From NCBI GenBank assembly GCA_965222105.1, contig CBDCTQ010000022.1, forward strand, positions 62,001 through 126,000: a DNA stretch of 64,000 nucleotides. Reading direction: 5' to 3'. Both the position numbers and the translations under genes were made by a program. The DNA comes from CALGLS01 sp965222105 (GTDB taxonomy: Bacteria; Bacteroidota; Bacteroidia; Chitinophagales; Saprospiraceae). This document shows positions 61,308-64,000 of the stretch, one piece after another. Below the pieces are notes generated by a model, which was given only the letters and a program-made list of their open reading frames with translations, was not told where the DNA came from and ran no database searches. How positions within the stretch are numbered: the stretch's first letter is position 1; every line of letters begins with the position of its first letter.

Positions 61308-62234
61308 ATGGATACGGCATTGCATCAAGAAGAACAGAACAAACGTAGAGGGATGATCACCAGCGCTCTGGTACACCTCATCCTCCTCATCCTCATTTTA
61401 TTGCCTTTACTCACCTTTCCCGACCCACCTCCCGGACAGGCAGGCGTACTCGTTTCCTTTGGTGAACCCAATGTAGGGCAGGGCGAAGAAGAACCTGCTC
61501 CCGCCAAACAGCCAGAAGTAGTGGAACCCGTGGAAGAACCTCCGGTGGAAGAAGAATTGGCCGAACGGGAGGTAGAAGAAGAAAAACCTAAGGAGAAACC
61601 CAGAGAAAAACCCAAACGGGACAACACCAAAAAGGTCAACACCGACGACAATTCCAAAGAGCTGGCCCTCAAACGGAAAAAAGAAAAAGAACGCAAAGCC
61701 AAAGAGGCCGCCGACCGCAAACGCAAAGCCGAAGCAGATGCAGCCCGCAAGGTCAAAGAAGCAGAAGCCCGGCGCAAGGCGGAGGCCGAAGCTCGTAAAA
61801 AGGCCGAATACGATAAGCAAAAAAGCAAGATCGGTGACCTCTTCAACAATAGCTCCGGACAAGGAAGCGGCTCCGGGAGTCAGGGCAATTCCGGTACCCC
61901 CGGCAACGCAGGCAACCCCGATGGCGACCCCGACGCCTCCCGCCTCGAAGGCCTCGGTAAAGGCAAGGGTGATGTCAGCGGTTTTGGCGACCGGGGCTTC
62001 AAAAGACCCAGCCCCATCTCCGGCAACTTCCAGGAAACCGGCACCGTCAACCTCAAAGTATGTGTCGACGGCAACGGTAAAGTCATCTCCGCAAAACCCA
62101 AACTGAGCGGCTCCACTACCCAGAGCTCCAAGCTCCAAAATCTGGCCATCGCCAACGCCAAGAAATACCGTTTCGACCGCTCCAGCATCGACCAACAATG
62201 TGGGACAATTACGTATCGCTTTCAGTTGCAGTAA
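61308..62234 (+). CDS. TonB-like energy transducer
   Basis: The 308-residue protein has one N-terminal membrane helix (ALVHLILLILILLPLLTF). A Pro/Glu-rich then Lys/Arg/Ala-rich periplasmic linker follows (about 55-180, with long charged helix-forming repeats such as EARRKAEAEARKKAE), then a Gly/Ser-rich hinge and a small C-terminal TonB-like domain (TGTVNLKVCVDGNGKVISAK ... LAIANAKKYRFDRSSIDQQC to the end). The C-terminal domain resembles TolA/TonB transducers that touch TonB-box receptors. Cys at 271 and 299 might form a disulfide. It completes the ExbB-ExbD-ExbD motor. Confidence 0.9.
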   Translation: MDTALHQEEQNKRRGMITSALVHLILLILILLPLLTFPDPPPGQAGVLVSFGEPNVGQGEEEPAPAKQPEVVEPVEEPPVEEELAEREVEEEKPKEKPREKPKRDNTKKVNTDDNSKELALKRKKEKERKAKEAADRKRKAEADAARKVKEAEARRKAEAEARKKAEYDKQKSKIGDLFNNSSGQGSGSGSQGNSGTPGNAGNPDGDPDASRLEGLGKGKGDVSGFGDRGFKRPSPISGNFQETGTVNLKVCVDGNGKVISAKPKLSGSTTQSSKLQNLAIANAKKYRFDRSSIDQQCGTITYRFQLQ

Positions 62235-62263
62235 GGGTAGATGCTTGAACCAATTTATAGCTG

Positions 62264-62681
62264 ATGCCAGCAAAAGACAAATACCATAATCACATAAAGG
62301 AGGCACTGATCAAAGAAAATTGGAGAATCACGCATGATCCATATGTGATTGAAACAGAAGGAGTTAATTATCCAGTTGATTTAGGAGCGGAAAAAATTAT
62401 CGCGGCACAAAAAGGAAATCAAATAATAGCCATAGAGATTAAAAGTTTCTTAAAAGAAAGTGCCGTATCGGAATATCATACTGCGTTAGGACAATTTTTA
62501 AATTACCGTATAGGTCTTGCTGAAGTGGAAGGCGATAGGAAACTATTTTTAGCCATACCAAAAGAAGCCTATTAATCGCCTGAAACGATTACCAATAATT
62601 ATAAAATCTATGGAAGAATATGATGTGAAAATAGTAATCTTTGATATTGATAAAAAAGAAATATTAGCATGGAAAGAGTAG
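62264..62681 (+). pseudogene. xisH: xisH, frameshifted
   Basis: The first frame (62264-62575, 103 codons) starts MPAKDKYHNHIKEALIKENW and contains VDLGAEKIIAAQKGNQIIAI followed by EIKSF, the Asp/Glu-x-Lys pattern of the PD-(D/E)XK-like XisH family. It ends abruptly at PKEAY*. The missing C-terminus is found in the +1 frame immediately after (LKRLPIIIKSMEEYDVKIVI ... EILAWKE*), ending at 62681. One inserted base near 62573 explains the break. The restored frame would overlap the xisI start by 13 bases, the usual xisHI arrangement. XisH was named as an excision-control factor of the cyanobacterial fdxN element; its role in Bacteroidota is unknown. The region is AT-rich. Confidence 0.85.
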
Positions 62682-63010
62682 CTAAATATGAAGAAATTAT
62701 TATAAAAGAATTGGAAAGATATGCGTCGAACTGGAATAAGAATGAAGATAATATAAGAACCCAAACCATAATTGATCCCAAAGGAAACCACTATCAATTA
62801 ATTAGGTTGGGTTGGAGAAATGAAGACGATTATGTTCATTATTGTGTTTTTCATATTGACATCATTGATGGGAAAGTATGGATACAGGAAAATCAAACAG
62901 ACATTCTCATAGCAGAACAATTAGTTGAATTGGGAATCGATAAACAGGATATTGTATTGGGGGTATTACCTCCTCAATTAAGAAAAGATTCTGAATATGC
63001 CGCTGCATAA
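62669..63010 (+). CDS. xisI: XisI family protein
   Basis: The intact 113-residue protein has the XisI pattern: YEEIIIKELERYASNWNKNE, TIIDPKGNHYQLIRLGW, DYVHYCVFHIDIIDGKVWIQ and ELGIDKQDIVLGVLPPQLRK. It always accompanies XisH in known genomes, and here its ATG lies inside the C-terminal coding region of the frameshifted xisH. Function outside cyanobacteria is not established. It is AT-rich relative to the tonB and folC neighbours, indicating acquisition. A terminator follows. Confidence 0.93.
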   Translation: MERVAKYEEIIIKELERYASNWNKNEDNIRTQTIIDPKGNHYQLIRLGWRNEDDYVHYCVFHIDIIDGKVWIQENQTDILIAEQLVELGIDKQDIVLGVLPPQLRKDSEYAAA

Positions 63011-63038
63011 ATTTAACCAGCAAAAAAAAGCAAAAAAG

Positions 63039-63066
63039 AGTACTTTTACGGGTGCTCTTTTTTTGT
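63039..63066 (+). terminator. Terminator after xisI
   Basis: AGAGTAC and GTGCTCT form a 7-bp stem (one G-T pair) around a TTTTACGG loop, followed by a run of seven T and then G. It separates xisHI from folC. Confidence 0.75.
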
Positions 63067-63091
63067 TACAACATCTACTCCTACCACCACC

Positions 63092-64000
63092 ATGCCCAAT
63101 CAATCCCCACAATATCAGCAAACCCTCCAATGGCTCTTCCAACAGCTCCCCATGTATCAGCGGCAGGGCGCCGTAGCCTTTAAAAAAGACCTGAACAACA
63201 TACAGGCTCTCTGCCAGTACCTCGACCAGCCACAAACAAAATTCTCCAGCATCCACATCGCCGGTACCAACGGGAAAGGCTCCACCGCCCACCTCCTGGC
63301 TTGCTTGTTTCAACAACGCGGCTTCAAAACCGGACTGTACACCTCTCCCCATTATTCCGATTTTCGGGAACGGATAAAGATCAACGGTGATTACATCTCA
63401 CCATCAAAAGTGATTCAGTTCGTCGACAACCACCAGGAATTTTTCAGAAAACTAGAGCCCTCCTTTTTTGAAATTACCGTAGCCCTCGCCTTCGACTATT
63501 TTGCCAAAGAGCAAGTCGACATCGCCATCATTGAGACAGGGCTGGGCGGACGGCTCGACTCCACCAACATCATCGAGCCAATACTCAGCGTGATCACCAA
63601 CATCAGCTTCGATCATCAGGAAATGCTTGGCAACACACTTCAAAAGATCGCCGCCGAGAAGGCGGGGATCATCAAGCGCGACACCCCCGTAGTGATCGGA
63701 GAAACGCAGCCCAAAATAAAATCGGTTTTTGCTAAAAAAGCACAGAGCATGAATGCCCCCATTTTTTTTGCCGACGAGCAATTCGAAGCAAGGGAAACCA
63801 GCCACTCAAACGACCATACCTTCTACGACATTTACCGAAAGGAAAAACTTTGTTATCCTAAATTGAAAGTTCAGCTACTGGGGCCTTTCCAAAGCAAAAA
63901 CATAGCCACCTCCCTTCAGGCCGTCGAATGTTTTAATAGCCTAAGCCAGTCGCGGTTGATCCGCGAATACGATATCCGAAACGGCTGGCCTAAGCTTCAA
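63092..64000 (+). CDS. folC: Folylpolyglutamate / dihydrofolate synthase (3' partial)
   Basis: This is the N-terminal 303 residues of FolC, which adds glutamate to folates (and usually to dihydropteroate). The frame starts at ATG 63092 (MPNQSPQYQQTLQWLFQQLP) and is open to the window end. The ATP-binding loop is in IHIAGTNGKGSTAHLLA near residue 55, followed by KTGLYTSPHYSDFRERIKIN, the metal-site IIETGLGGRLDSTN and NISFDHQEMLGNTLQKIAAE with KAGIIK. The C-terminal domain lies beyond the right edge. Confidence 0.94.
   Translation, partial: MPNQSPQYQQTLQWLFQQLPMYQRQGAVAFKKDLNNIQALCQYLDQPQTKFSSIHIAGTNGKGSTAHLLACLFQQRGFKTGLYTSPHYSDFRERIKINGDYISPSKVIQFVDNHQEFFRKLEPSFFEITVALAFDYFAKEQVDIAIIETGLGGRLDSTNIIEPILSVITNISFDHQEMLGNTLQKIAAEKAGIIKRDTPVVIGETQPKIKSVFAKKAQSMNAPIFFADEQFEARETSHSNDHTFYDIYRKEKLCYPKLKVQLLGPFQSKNIATSLQAVECFNSLSQSRLIREYDIRNGWPKLQ

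Overview
The window comes from a Bacteroidota genome, most likely a Saprospiria-type (Saprospiraceae or Lewinellaceae) heterotroph. Four lines support this. Five large secreted proteins end in the type IX secretion (T9SS) sorting domain. A DUF4295 gene sits beside rpmG and rpmB. Several promoters fit the Bacteroidota TTG/TTTG and TAnnTTTG pattern instead of the E. coli one. XisH/XisI, TamB, an S46 dipeptidyl peptidase and a paired-ExbD TonB system are also present. Most of the window looks moderately GC-rich. Two stretches are clearly AT-rich: about 39.0-48.7 kb, and the xisHI pair at 62.3-63.0 kb.

Layout. 0-2.5 kb: the 3' part of an unknown membrane protein and an overlapping HTTM-like membrane protein. 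2.7-7.7 kb: TamB. 7.8-11.4 kb: histidine ammonia-lyase and a long-form urocanase. 11.7-15.9 kb: a small membrane protein, a T9SS subtilase and a small exported protein. 16.1-20.1 kb: topA convergent with lpxB and its overlapping small membrane gene. 20.1-24.8 kb: a GH16 glucanase divergent from a SWIM-SNF2 helicase. 25.1-26.9 kb, minus strand: tRNA-Arg, rpmB, rpmG, DUF4295, terminator, ftsY. 27.0-32.2 kb: a second subtilase lacking the canonical Asp, a metal-receptor-like protein overlapping a DUF1684 gene, a beta-propeller protein and a DUF3298-type lipoprotein. 32.7-38.9 kb: a GH-A-clan-like T9SS enzyme, a DPP11-type peptidase and a transglutaminase-like protein.

39.0-48.7 kb is an accessory island starting directly behind tRNA-Leu. 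It carries a Crp/Fnr regulator, pirin, a SnoaL-like protein, an IS4-family element, DoxX, an internally deleted nitroreductase, an alginate-export-type porin, an ABM-type membrane protein, two unknown lipoproteins and an exported methyltransferase. The families suggest an envelope/redox or quinone-electrophile detoxification module; this is inference. 48.9-55.1 kb: a DUF4139 protein, a TlpA-like thioredoxin and a 1283-residue secreted protein (GH-like barrel, HYR, C-type lectin, three Ca-binding-type repeat modules). 55.5-59.2 kb: thiolase and a FadN-like beta-oxidation enzyme. 59.6-62.2 kb: ExbB, ExbD, ExbD, TonB. 62.3-63.0 kb: frameshifted xisH and intact xisI. From 63.1 kb: folC, running off the window.

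The most interesting structure is at repeat scale. A 133-bp MITE-like element with 12-bp terminal inverted repeats and a 9-bp target duplication lies at 32.3 kb. A diverged half-copy at 48.7 kb supplies the last codons and stop of the methyltransferase gene, and it has itself been invaded by a 20-bp GC-rich palindrome. The IS4 element landed exactly on an overlapping stop/start junction, and its target duplication preserved both flanking genes.
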